From NCBI RefSeq assembly GCF_000379105.1, contig NZ_KB900609.1, positions 3,457,689 to 3,521,688 on the forward strand: a stretch of DNA of 64,000 nt, read 5' to 3'. This document shows, piece by piece, positions 35,416 to 42,751 of this stretch (its first letter is position 1; the number at the start of each line of letters is the position of its first letter). Source of the stretch: Methylobacterium sp. WSM2598 (GTDB lineage Bacteria; Pseudomonadota; Alphaproteobacteria; Rhizobiales; Beijerinckiaceae). The notes below the pieces were generated by a model. It was not told where the DNA came from, did no database searches, and saw nothing but the letters and a program-made list of their open reading frames with translations. The translations under genes and the position numbers were made by a program.

Positions 35416-36450
35416 ATGGATGGTAGGGATCTTAGCCATATTCCAGGCAATAATTCAACTAATAATCCGCACATATCGGTCGTAATTTCCGTGAAGAACC
35501 GCTTCTTTCTGCTGAAGGACTGCCTGGAAGCTTTGCTCAGGCAGACGATTGGCGTCGAGAGCTTCGAAGTCATTGTCGTCGACAACGTGTCTCAGGACGA
35601 TATCGCCGGTCTTTGCACGGCGATGCGGGCCCAGGGTCTGCAGCTCCGCTACCTGCGCATGCAGCACGACAAGGGACCGGCCCCGGCGCGCAACCGAGGC
35701 GTGCTTGAGGCGCGGGCCCCGCTGATCGCCTTCACGGACAGCGATTGCCGGCCCCATCCCGAATGGCTCGCCCTTGGCATCGCCGCCCTGGCCGACCCGG
35801 CGGTCGCGTTCTCGACGGGCCCGGTCCTGCCCAAGCCGGAGCAAACGGCATCGCTCTGCTCCAAACTCACGTTCGTCACGGCGCAGGAGCACCCGACCTT
35901 TCCGACCGCCAACATGGTCGTGCGGAAAAGCGTGTTCGACGCGTTCGGCGGCTTCGACGAAACCCTCTCGTTCCGTGACCCGCTCAACCGGGCGACGGAA
36001 TGTGCCGATACCGATCTCGCCTGGCGCATCATCGAGGCCGGCTACACCCGCCGCTTCGAGCCGCGCGCCGTCATCTGGCACGAGATCGAACAGCAATCGC
36101 TTCTCCAATGGATTCTCGAGCCGACACGATTGTTTCTGGTTCCTGCCCTAGTCAAGCGGCATCCGGAACTCAGGAGACGTCTCCTCGTCGCGCGCCTGTT
36201 CTTCTATCCTCCGATATGGCTGCTTTACCTCGCGGTATGCGTGGCGGCGTTCGCCGTCATCTGGCAGCCGCTGCTGCTGCTCGTGCTGCCGCCGGCACTG
36301 CTCGCGCGGGGCATCCATCGCACCGGCTCCGTGGACCCGCGGCAGCTCGCAGCCCACGCCGGGCGTGTGATTGCTCACCTGCCGCGGATGGTCGTCATGA
36401 TAACATCCCTGCTTTATGGAAGCATTCGCTACCGCGCACTCGTTCTATGA
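35416..36450 (+). CDS. family-2 glycosyltransferase
   Basis: Inverting sugar transferase of the GT-A fold, with SVVISVKNRFFLLKDCLEALLRQT, VIVVDNVSQDD, and DSD at residues 108-110 (IAFTDSDCRPHPEW) for nucleotide-sugar/metal binding. GPAPARNRG lies before, and an acidic ADTDLAWRIIEAGY segment stands in the acceptor/base position. Two or three hydrophobic helices near the C-terminus (LLYLAVCVAAFAVIWQPLLLLVLPPALL) would bind it to the membrane. The ATG at 35416 has GGAGGTG 6-12 bases upstream. The last residues GSIRYRALVL match GSIRHRCLVL of the enzyme at 51484, so these two are paralogues. It is the first gene of the polysaccharide locus. Confidence 0.88.
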   Translation: MDGRDLSHIPGNNSTNNPHISVVISVKNRFFLLKDCLEALLRQTIGVESFEVIVVDNVSQDDIAGLCTAMRAQGLQLRYLRMQHDKGPAPARNRGVLEARAPLIAFTDSDCRPHPEWLALGIAALADPAVAFSTGPVLPKPEQTASLCSKLTFVTAQEHPTFPTANMVVRKSVFDAFGGFDETLSFRDPLNRATECADTDLAWRIIEAGYTRRFEPRAVIWHEIEQQSLLQWILEPTRLFLVPALVKRHPELRRRLLVARLFFYPPIWLLYLAVCVAAFAVIWQPLLLLVLPPALLARGIHRTGSVDPRQLAAHAGRVIAHLPRMVVMITSLLYGSIRYRALVL

Positions 36451-36639
36451 ACCCGCGCGTTGCTCCATAATGACACCTTGAAGCTTTTCATCTCTGACGA
36501 TGCATTTGCTCGATACGGAAGTCGCCACGGCAAATTACATCGTTTTTCAAGATCAGTCTCGAAAATTCTGAATGCAAGATAGTTTCTCGCCGGAGCCACA
36601 CGGTCGTGGTCGCTCGCGGCGAAGCGGTTGGAGGCAACA

Positions 36640-37824
36640 GTGCGGATCGCAGTGACTCACCCGACGGCATGGCCGGAGGTTCGCCGAGGATCGGAGCGGA
36701 TGCTCCATGATCTGTCGCAGCGCTTGGCGGCCCGCGGCCACGACGTCACCGTCCTGACCAGTTCTCCCGCGTCCGAAACGCGGATCGAAGCCGATGGCCC
36801 GGTCCGGCGCGTCCTGCTTCGCCGCAGAACCGGGCCGGCCGCGCTGACGGGCCGCTGGTTCAACAGCCAGCATCTGTTCGGCTGGGACTTGGCCAGGTGG
36901 CTCCGTGCGGAGCCGTTCGACGCCGTGCACTGCCTGAACTACCACGATGCGGTCGGCGCTCTGGTCGCGCGCCGGGCGGGTGCACGGTTCCGCCTCGTCT
37001 TTCAGTGTACGGGCATTCCGGTGCGGCGCTACTTCCGGCGCATTCCCGCCGACGGCCTGATGTTCCGCATGGTGCTGCGGCAGGCGGATGCCGTGGCGGT
37101 CCTGTCCCGCTTCGCTCAGGACGCGCTCGCGCGGGATTACGGGGTCGCCGGGACGTTGCTTGCGTCCCCCACCGAGACCGCTCCCTTCGAGGCGCTGCCG
37201 GACGACGCTCCGCGCGAACCCTACATCCTGTTCAGCGGGGATGCCGACGAGCCGCGCAAAGGCGCACTCCTCCTCGCCCAGGCGTTCCCGGCCGTGGCCG
37301 AGCGGCTGCCGGCTCTCCGGCTCGTCTACACGGGACGATCGAGCCCGGCCACCCGCGCGGCTTTGTCCGCTGCCGTTCCGGGCAACCTCCGCGATCGAGT
37401 CGAATTTCTCGGTCTCGGCCGCGTCGAGGACCTGCCGCACCTCTACGCACGCGCGACGGTCTGCGTGAACCCGGCCGTCTGGGAGGCGCTGGGCAATGTC
37501 CTGATCGAAGCCCTGGCGGCCGGAACCCCGGTGGTCGGCGCGCGGCACGCCGGCATCCCGGACATCGTCGCGGACGAGACGGTGGGGGCTCTGTTCGATC
37601 CGGGCTCGACGCGGCTGGCCGCCACGAACGCGGCCGGACTGAGCGAGGCCATCCTGAGGGCTGCGGCCCTGGCCGCGCGGCCCGAGACCCGCGCGCGGTG
37701 CCGCGCGCGGGCGCAGGCCTTCTCCTGGAACGCCCTGATCCCCCGCTACGAGGGCCTGCTCGGCGGCGACGCCCCGCCGCGCGAGATCGGCCCTCCCCTG
37801 CCCGCCGCCATCCCGTTGCGATGA
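36640..37824 (+). CDS. GT4-type glycosyltransferase
   Basis: Retaining sugar transferase of the GT-B fold. N-terminal domain: RIAVTHPTAWPEVRRGSERMLHDLSQRLAARGHDVTVLTS. C-terminal donor domain: YILFSGDADEPRKGALLLAQAF, RVEFLGLGRVEDLPHLYARATVCVNPAVWEALGNVLIEALAAGTPVVGARHAG, with the EX7E motif EALGNVLIE. The GTG at 36640 has GGAGG five bases before it. 394 residues, no membrane helix. Between this gene and the preceding GT2 is 190 bp without a gene. The donor sugar cannot be read. Confidence 0.87.
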   Translation: MRIAVTHPTAWPEVRRGSERMLHDLSQRLAARGHDVTVLTSSPASETRIEADGPVRRVLLRRRTGPAALTGRWFNSQHLFGWDLARWLRAEPFDAVHCLNYHDAVGALVARRAGARFRLVFQCTGIPVRRYFRRIPADGLMFRMVLRQADAVAVLSRFAQDALARDYGVAGTLLASPTETAPFEALPDDAPREPYILFSGDADEPRKGALLLAQAFPAVAERLPALRLVYTGRSSPATRAALSAAVPGNLRDRVEFLGLGRVEDLPHLYARATVCVNPAVWEALGNVLIEALAAGTPVVGARHAGIPDIVADETVGALFDPGSTRLAATNAAGLSEAILRAAALAARPETRARCRARAQAFSWNALIPRYEGLLGGDAPPREIGPPLPAAIPLR

Positions 37825-37901
37825 ACCGCCCGTCTCCCGGCGCCGCGTCGCTCGCGCGATGCGCTCCTGTTGCCGAACCTGTCCGAGCATGAGGTGCCCG
37901 T

Positions 37902-39044
37902 GTGATGACCGCTTCCCTCTCGATGTCGCGTCGCGCGAGCGACGTGCCCCTCTCGCTGCCGAACCTGTCGGAGCTCGAGATCGCCTACGCGGCCGAGGCG
38001 CTGGCGAGCGGGGATATCGGGCCCGCCGGCCCCTTCCGCGACCGCTTCGAGGCCATCTGGGCCGCCCGGAACGGCACCGCTCATGCGATCACGGTCTCGT
38101 CCGGAACGGCGGCGCTGCACGTGGCGCTGGTGGCGCTCGGGATCGGGCCCGGCGATGAAGTGATCGTGCCGGCGACGACCTACGTGGCGAGCGCGAATGC
38201 CGTGCTGCACGCCGGCGCCCGGCCCGTTCTCGTCGACGTGGACCCCGAGACCTTCTGCATCGACCCGGCCGCCGCGGCCGCCGCGGTCACGGCGCGCACC
38301 CGGGCCATCATGCCGGTCCATCTGTTCGGCCATCCCTGCCCGATGGACGCCCTGGAGGAGATCGCGGGGGCGCGGGACATCGCCCTGGTGGCTGACGGGG
38401 CGCACGCTCCGCTCGCCGGATATCGCGGAAACCCGGTCGCCGCGGCCGCGACGGTCACCACGCACTCCTTCTTCCAGAACAAGATCTTCAGCTGCGGCGA
38501 GGGAGGAGCGCTGCTCACGAACGATGCCGACCTCATCGTGCGTGCGACGCAAGTGCGAGCCCACGGGCTCGATCTCGGTGGCCGAGCGATCTATCACCGG
38601 CTCGGCTACAATTACCGGTTGACCAATCTCGCCTGCGCGATCCTGTGCGCGCAGGAGGAGCGGGCGGACGCGATCCTTGCGCGTCACGCCGAGCTGAATC
38701 GACTGTATCGCCAGCTCCTCGCCGATCATCCGTCCATCGCCTTGCAGGCCATCCGCGATTGGGCAGAGCCGGTCCAGTGGTTCTTTCCCCTCGTCCTTCG
38801 CAACCCTGCGCCGGCCCTCGATCGGCTGATCGCCCGTCTGGGCGAGCGCGGCATCGGCGCGCGCCCGTTCTTTCCCTCGCTCGATAGCATCCCGCATCTC
38901 TCGGCATTTCATGCCGAGCGCCCGCACCCGCTCACGACCGCGCGCCGTCTCGCCGACCGAGGGCTGCTGCTGCCATTGCGCGCCACCATGAGCGACCGCG
39001 ACGTGGAGCGTGTCGTGGAGGAGCTGGCGGTCGCGCTGCGCTGA
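37902..39044 (+). CDS. DegT/DnrJ/EryC1 sugar aminotransferase
   Basis: A PLP-dependent enzyme that puts an amino group onto a 4- or 3-keto nucleotide sugar. The PLP lysine is Lys194 in SFFQNKIFSCGEGGALL. The PLP-phosphate loop is HAITVSSGTAALHVALVALGIGPGDEVIVPATTYVASANAVLHAGARPV, and the pyridinium-interacting Asp165 is in LVADGAHAPLAGY (family VxDAAHA). The arrangement resembles perosamine synthetase-type enzymes, which suits the GDP-mannose 4,6-dehydratase encoded at 57991. A short sequence before it repeats a serine/arginine segment (SLARCAP / VPEPVRA). The GTG at 37902 is kept, with GAGG 7 bases upstream. 380 residues. The sugar is inferred. Confidence 0.88.
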   Translation: MMTASLSMSRRASDVPLSLPNLSELEIAYAAEALASGDIGPAGPFRDRFEAIWAARNGTAHAITVSSGTAALHVALVALGIGPGDEVIVPATTYVASANAVLHAGARPVLVDVDPETFCIDPAAAAAAVTARTRAIMPVHLFGHPCPMDALEEIAGARDIALVADGAHAPLAGYRGNPVAAAATVTTHSFFQNKIFSCGEGGALLTNDADLIVRATQVRAHGLDLGGRAIYHRLGYNYRLTNLACAILCAQEERADAILARHAELNRLYRQLLADHPSIALQAIRDWAEPVQWFFPLVLRNPAPALDRLIARLGERGIGARPFFPSLDSIPHLSAFHAERPHPLTTARRLADRGLLLPLRATMSDRDVERVVEELAVALR

Positions 39045-39229
39045 CCGCGCACCGGACGGCGCCGGATGAGCGCATCGCCGCCGGGACGGGCCGGTCCCGG
39101 ACGGGCTCCATGGGCGTCGGGTCCGCTCGCCTTCCGGCCGTAGCCGCCGCGGCCCTCGGGCCGTGATGCTGCGCCCCCGTGCCGGATCGCGCTCCACTCC
39201 GGCGGGCACCGCTCCCGCGCACGATCCCC

Positions 39230-39366
39230 ATCATCCGCCATCCGGTTGATGGCTTCGCCCTCTCCCATTTCGGCCATGCGGATGTCGGCGTCGCTCAGGC
39301 GCCGCGCTCAGGCGCCGCGCGGGCGCGTGATCCGGGATCCGCTGCGATCAAGCGCATCCCGGATCA
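39230..39366 (-). repeat. dispersed palindromic repeat, copy 5
   Basis: Reverse orientation, first-type arms (CATCCGGTTGATGGCTTCGCC...GCGGATGTCGGCG), then a linker in which GCTCAGGCGCCGC is duplicated in tandem, then the palindrome GATCCGGGATCCGCTGCGATC. Longest copy in the window. Confidence 0.85.
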
Positions 39367-39854
39367 GTCGCGCCCCTGCGGGGCATCGCCGGGCACCGCT
39401 CCTCGGCACCGCCCGCGCGCGCCGCCGCGTCCAGGCCAGGTCGCGAGCCGCGGAAGGCGGATCGGCGGGCCCCCAGGAACAGCCCTCGCGGTTGAACAGC
39501 CCTCGCGGCTGCCGTGCCCCCAGGGGCCGCGAAGCGGCGTCGATGAGGGCAGACGCGCCCCAGAGTGCCGTCGCGCCCGAGACGATCATCCCCGCCGCCA
39601 TCGCTCCACCGCATGCAATCAGTCGCATCTTTCTTGTGCGTCGGCGCACAAGGCGCTGCACACCTGCGGTCGCGCCGGATCATCGATCCATCGCAGACCG
39701 GCACGTCCGGGCGGCAGCATTCGACGAATGCTGCAAAAAATTTTGCCGCCGGCCGCCCCGCCGCGATGTCTACTGCAATCACAAATCTTCGCCCGGGCCG
39801 AGACGGCCGGGCCCGGAGGAATTCTTCAGCTCACGCCAAGATCAGGGGGAGTCG
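39367..39854. other. intergenic before the initiating transferase
   Basis: Mixed sequence with no gene. AT-rich spots around 39725-39790 could carry the promoter of the sugar transferase operon, but no clear box is seen. A short proline-poor frame is not convincing. Confidence 0.35.
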
Positions 39855-40706
39855 ATGACGAGCCTCATCATGAGCTCGCACCCGCGCGAGGCGCTGGCCG
39901 AGCCGGAGGATGGCAACGCGTACCTGGATGCGCCCGCCAGGGGAGAGCGGCAGGCGGCGGATGCGGCAGCCATCGTGGATGCGCTGGCCAAGCGCACGGT
40001 CGACGTGATCGGAAGTGCCTGCATTCTGCTCCTGCTGGCACCTCTGCTGGTCGTTGTCGCGATCGCCATCAAGGTGAGCAGTCCCGGGCCGGTCCTGTTT
40101 CGTCAGGCGCGGTACGGGCAGGGCGGCCGGATCTTCTCGATCTGCAAGTTCCGGACGATGGTCGGGCCCTCGCCGAAGTGCATCGCGATCGGCGACCCTG
40201 ACGACCATGAAGCGCGCCTGACCCCGCTGGGCCGGATCCTGCGCCGCTACTGCATCGACGAGCTTCCGCAGCTCCTCAACGTCCTGGCCGGCGACATGTC
40301 TCTGGTCGGTCCGCGCGCCCATCCGGTCGGCCTGCACGTTCTCCAGGTTCCCTACGAGGACGTGGTGCCGAACTATCACCACCGTCACAGCGTCAGGCCC
40401 GGCATGACCGGATTGGCGCAAGTGATGGGTTTCCACGGCATCGTCGACTCGGTCGAGCATGCCCAGGCGCGCCAAGCCTACGATGTTCTCTACATTCAGC
40501 GCCGGAATACTGACCTGGATGTCGCACTCATAGCATTCACCGGCTGGCGGTTCCTGCTGCGCGGTGGGCGCGGAGCCAGCCGCTTCCCAATCCAGAGATT
40601 CCTCCCGACGCAGCTTGGCAGCGCGACTCCGCCCTTCGCCTCCGAGCCTGCATCGGCCGCCCCGGCGCCTTGCGCCGACGGCCTGAGCACTTTCGCGGCG
40701 TCCTGA
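39855..40706 (+). CDS. polyisoprenyl-phosphate sugar-phosphate transferase (initiating enzyme)
   Basis: Attaches the first sugar phosphate to undecaprenyl phosphate on the cytoplasmic membrane face. A short polar N-terminus, one re-entrant/TM helix (VDVIGSACILLLLAPLLVVVAIAIKVSSPGPVLFRQARYGQGG) and the catalytic domain with SICKFRTM, the Asp-Glu pair CIDELPQLLNVLAGDMSLVGPRAHP, and HSVRPGMTGLAQVMG are diagnostic of the PglC/WcaJ C-terminal domain family. The 283-residue length and one N-terminal helix put it with the monotopic, short enzymes rather than the five-helix WbaP type. GGGGGAG sits before the ATG. It starts the second part of the glycan locus. Confidence 0.92.
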   Translation: MTSLIMSSHPREALAEPEDGNAYLDAPARGERQAADAAAIVDALAKRTVDVIGSACILLLLAPLLVVVAIAIKVSSPGPVLFRQARYGQGGRIFSICKFRTMVGPSPKCIAIGDPDDHEARLTPLGRILRRYCIDELPQLLNVLAGDMSLVGPRAHPVGLHVLQVPYEDVVPNYHHRHSVRPGMTGLAQVMGFHGIVDSVEHAQARQAYDVLYIQRRNTDLDVALIAFTGWRFLLRGGRGASRFPIQRFLPTQLGSATPPFASEPASAAPAPCADGLSTFAAS

Positions 40707-40790
40707 CCCCCGCATCACGCGATCAGGATCCAGCATCACCGGCGTGGAGCCGCCAACGGCTACCAGCAACGCGCAAAGGAGAGAGCGCAC

Positions 40791-41528
40791 ATGAAAGTCT
40801 TGATACTGGCCGGTGGGCGCGGCACGCGCGCCTACCCCTACACCGACTACCTGCCGAAACCGATGATGCCGGTCGGTGGAAAGCCCATCATCGTCCGGGT
40901 CATGCAGATCTTCGCGAACCAGGGGGTGACGGATTTCGTTCTGTCGCTCGGATATCGCAAGGAAGTCATTCTCGACTACTTTGCCGGGCGGTCCCTCGGC
41001 TGGAACGTCGAACTGGTGGACACCGGCGACGAGGCCGACACCGGCGATCGTGTCCGCCTCTGCCAGGACAGGCTGGGCGACGAGTTCTTCGTCACCTACT
41101 CGGACGGGCTCTGCGACGTCGATCTCGACAGCCTGCGCGCCTTTCACCGCAGCCACGACGGTCTCGCCACGATCACCAACGTCCCGCTTCGTTCCCAGTA
41201 CGGAACGATCGAGTCCGATCGCGAGGGACGCGTCCGCGCCTTCCGTGAGAAGCCGATCCTGCGTGATCACCGCATCAATGCCGGCTACTGCATCATGAGG
41301 AAGGCCGTGTTCGATCATTGGCACGGCAGCAGCCTCGAACGCGAAGTCTTTCCCTCCCTGCTACGGAGTCGAAAGCTGTTCTCGTTCGACCATGACGGCT
41401 TCTTCAAGTCGATGGACACGTTCAAGGATCAGCAGGAACTCGAGGCAATGTTTGAGAGCCGCGAGTTCGATTGGATCGAGTCGCGCCCGTCGGTGGTTCG
41501 GGCCCGTGAGCTGGAGGTTGTTCGATGA
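40791..41528 (+). CDS. rfbF: glucose-1-phosphate cytidylyltransferase-like nucleotidyltransferase
   Basis: Makes CDP-glucose from CTP and glucose-1-phosphate, or a related NDP-sugar. The N-terminal signature LAGGRGTRAYPYTDYLPKPMMPVGGKPI followed by YRKEVILDYF and VTYSDGLCDVDLDSLRAFHR is close to RfbF; GYRKEVI and INAGYCIMRKAVFDH also agree. 245 residues, slightly shorter than Salmonella RfbF (257). It overlaps the dehydratase start by 4 bases (ATGA), strongly implying a shared function. GGAGA lies 7-11 bases upstream of ATG. Confidence 0.85.
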   Translation: MKVLILAGGRGTRAYPYTDYLPKPMMPVGGKPIIVRVMQIFANQGVTDFVLSLGYRKEVILDYFAGRSLGWNVELVDTGDEADTGDRVRLCQDRLGDEFFVTYSDGLCDVDLDSLRAFHRSHDGLATITNVPLRSQYGTIESDREGRVRAFREKPILRDHRINAGYCIMRKAVFDHWHGSSLEREVFPSLLRSRKLFSFDHDGFFKSMDTFKDQQELEAMFESREFDWIESRPSVVRARELEVVR

Positions 41529-42745
41529 GCAAGATGTCTTTCTGGTCCGGCAAGCGCGTCCTCGTCACCGGGTCGGCCGGGTTCCTCGGCTCGTGGACGG
41601 TGCGGACCTTGCGCGAGAGCGGCGCATTGGTGGTCGGCTACGTGCGCGACCTCAATGCCTACGGAAATTCGCTGGCGGATGACTTGGCCAAGCCGACCAT
41701 CGTCGTCCACGGCCGGCTGGAGGATCGGGAGACCCTGCGGCGTGCCGTGAACGAGCACGAGGTGGACACGGTGATCCACCTCGCCGCTCAGCCGATCGTC
41801 GGCACGGCCCTGCGCGATCCGGTGGGCACCTTCGAGGCCAACATTCGGGGTACCTGGAACCTGCTCGACGCCTGCCGGCTGTACGGGAAGGTCGAACGCA
41901 TCCTCGTCGCGTCCAGTGACAAGAGCTACGGCAGTTCCGACGTCCTTCCCTATACGGAAGACATGCCGCTTGTCGGGCGCGCACCCTACGACGTCTCCAA
42001 GAGCTGCACCGACCTCCTGGCGCGCAGCTACTTCGAGACCTACGGCCTGCCGATCTGCATCACGCGGGCCGGCAACTTCTTCGGCGGAGGCGACCTCAAC
42101 TTCAACCGGCTGGTGCCCGGGACGATCCGCTGGGCGCTGCGGGGCGAGCGCCCCGTGCTGCGCTCAGACGGCACGATGATCCGCGACTACATCTACGTCC
42201 GGGACGTCGTGGCCGGATACCTCGCCATCGGCGAGGCCATGCACGAGCCGGGCGTGGCCGGCGAGGCCTTCAACCTGTCGAACGAGACGCCCCTCAGCAC
42301 GATGGCCTTCACCCACGAGATCCTCCGCGCCTGCCGGCGCCCGGATCTCGAACCGCTGGTCCTGGGCGAGGCCCGGTCGGAGATCGACGCCCAGCACCTC
42401 AGCGCCGCGAAGGTCCGGCGGATCGTCGGCTGGTCGCCGCGGTGGAGCATGGCGGACGCCCTGGCGGAAACCGTCGCCTGGTACCGGAACTACATGGGCC
42501 GGATCGGTGAGATCGAACGGGAAGCCCCTCCGCACGATGGCCTTCGCCAACGCGATCCTCAGCGCCTGCCGGCGCCCGGATCTCGCACCGCTGGTCCTGG
42601 GCGAGGCCCGGTCGGAGATCGACGCCCGGCACCTCAGCGCCGCGAAAGTCCGGCGGACCGTCGGCTGGTCGCCGCGGTGGAGCACGGCGGACGCCCTGGC
42701 GGAAACCGTCGCCTGGCCCCGGAACTCCATCGGCCGGATCGGTGA
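41525..42745 (+). CDS. CDP-glucose 4,6-dehydratase-like SDR, with duplicated and frameshifted 3' end
   Basis: An NAD(P)-dependent nucleotide-sugar dehydratase: Rossmann motif GSAGFLG (16-22), the SSDKSYG catalytic Ser/Thr segment, YDVSK as the YxxxK motif, and AGNFFGGGDLNFNRLVPGTIRWAL, as in RfbG-type enzymes. The normal protein should end near residue 330 (DALAETVAWYRNYMGRIGEI). Beyond that point, a second, out-of-frame copy of the last 215 bases is read in the wrong frame, adding about 75 low-complexity Arg/Pro residues before a stop at 42745. The catalytic part is untouched. Activity is plausible but the fused tail could destabilise it. The next gene begins 7 bases later. Confidence 0.8.
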   Translation: MSKMSFWSGKRVLVTGSAGFLGSWTVRTLRESGALVVGYVRDLNAYGNSLADDLAKPTIVVHGRLEDRETLRRAVNEHEVDTVIHLAAQPIVGTALRDPVGTFEANIRGTWNLLDACRLYGKVERILVASSDKSYGSSDVLPYTEDMPLVGRAPYDVSKSCTDLLARSYFETYGLPICITRAGNFFGGGDLNFNRLVPGTIRWALRGERPVLRSDGTMIRDYIYVRDVVAGYLAIGEAMHEPGVAGEAFNLSNETPLSTMAFTHEILRACRRPDLEPLVLGEARSEIDAQHLSAAKVRRIVGWSPRWSMADALAETVAWYRNYMGRIGEIEREAPPHDGLRQRDPQRLPAPGSRTAGPGRGPVGDRRPAPQRRESPADRRLVAAVEHGGRPGGNRRLAPELHRPDR

Positions 42746-42751
42746 GATCGG
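42302..42751 (+). repeat. tandem duplication of the dehydratase gene 3' end
   Basis: Two copies (42302-42516 and 42537-42751) of the same segment, from ATGGCCTTC to GGATCGGTGAGATCG, lie 235 bases apart, with a 20-base unrelated join. The copies differ at about one site in ten or twelve. 235 is not a multiple of three, so the second copy is out of frame for the first gene; in its own frame it stays open and ends in the GGATGA that is also the start region of the next gene. Old tandem duplication or a deletion that fused two paralogous genes are both possible. Confidence 0.88.
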
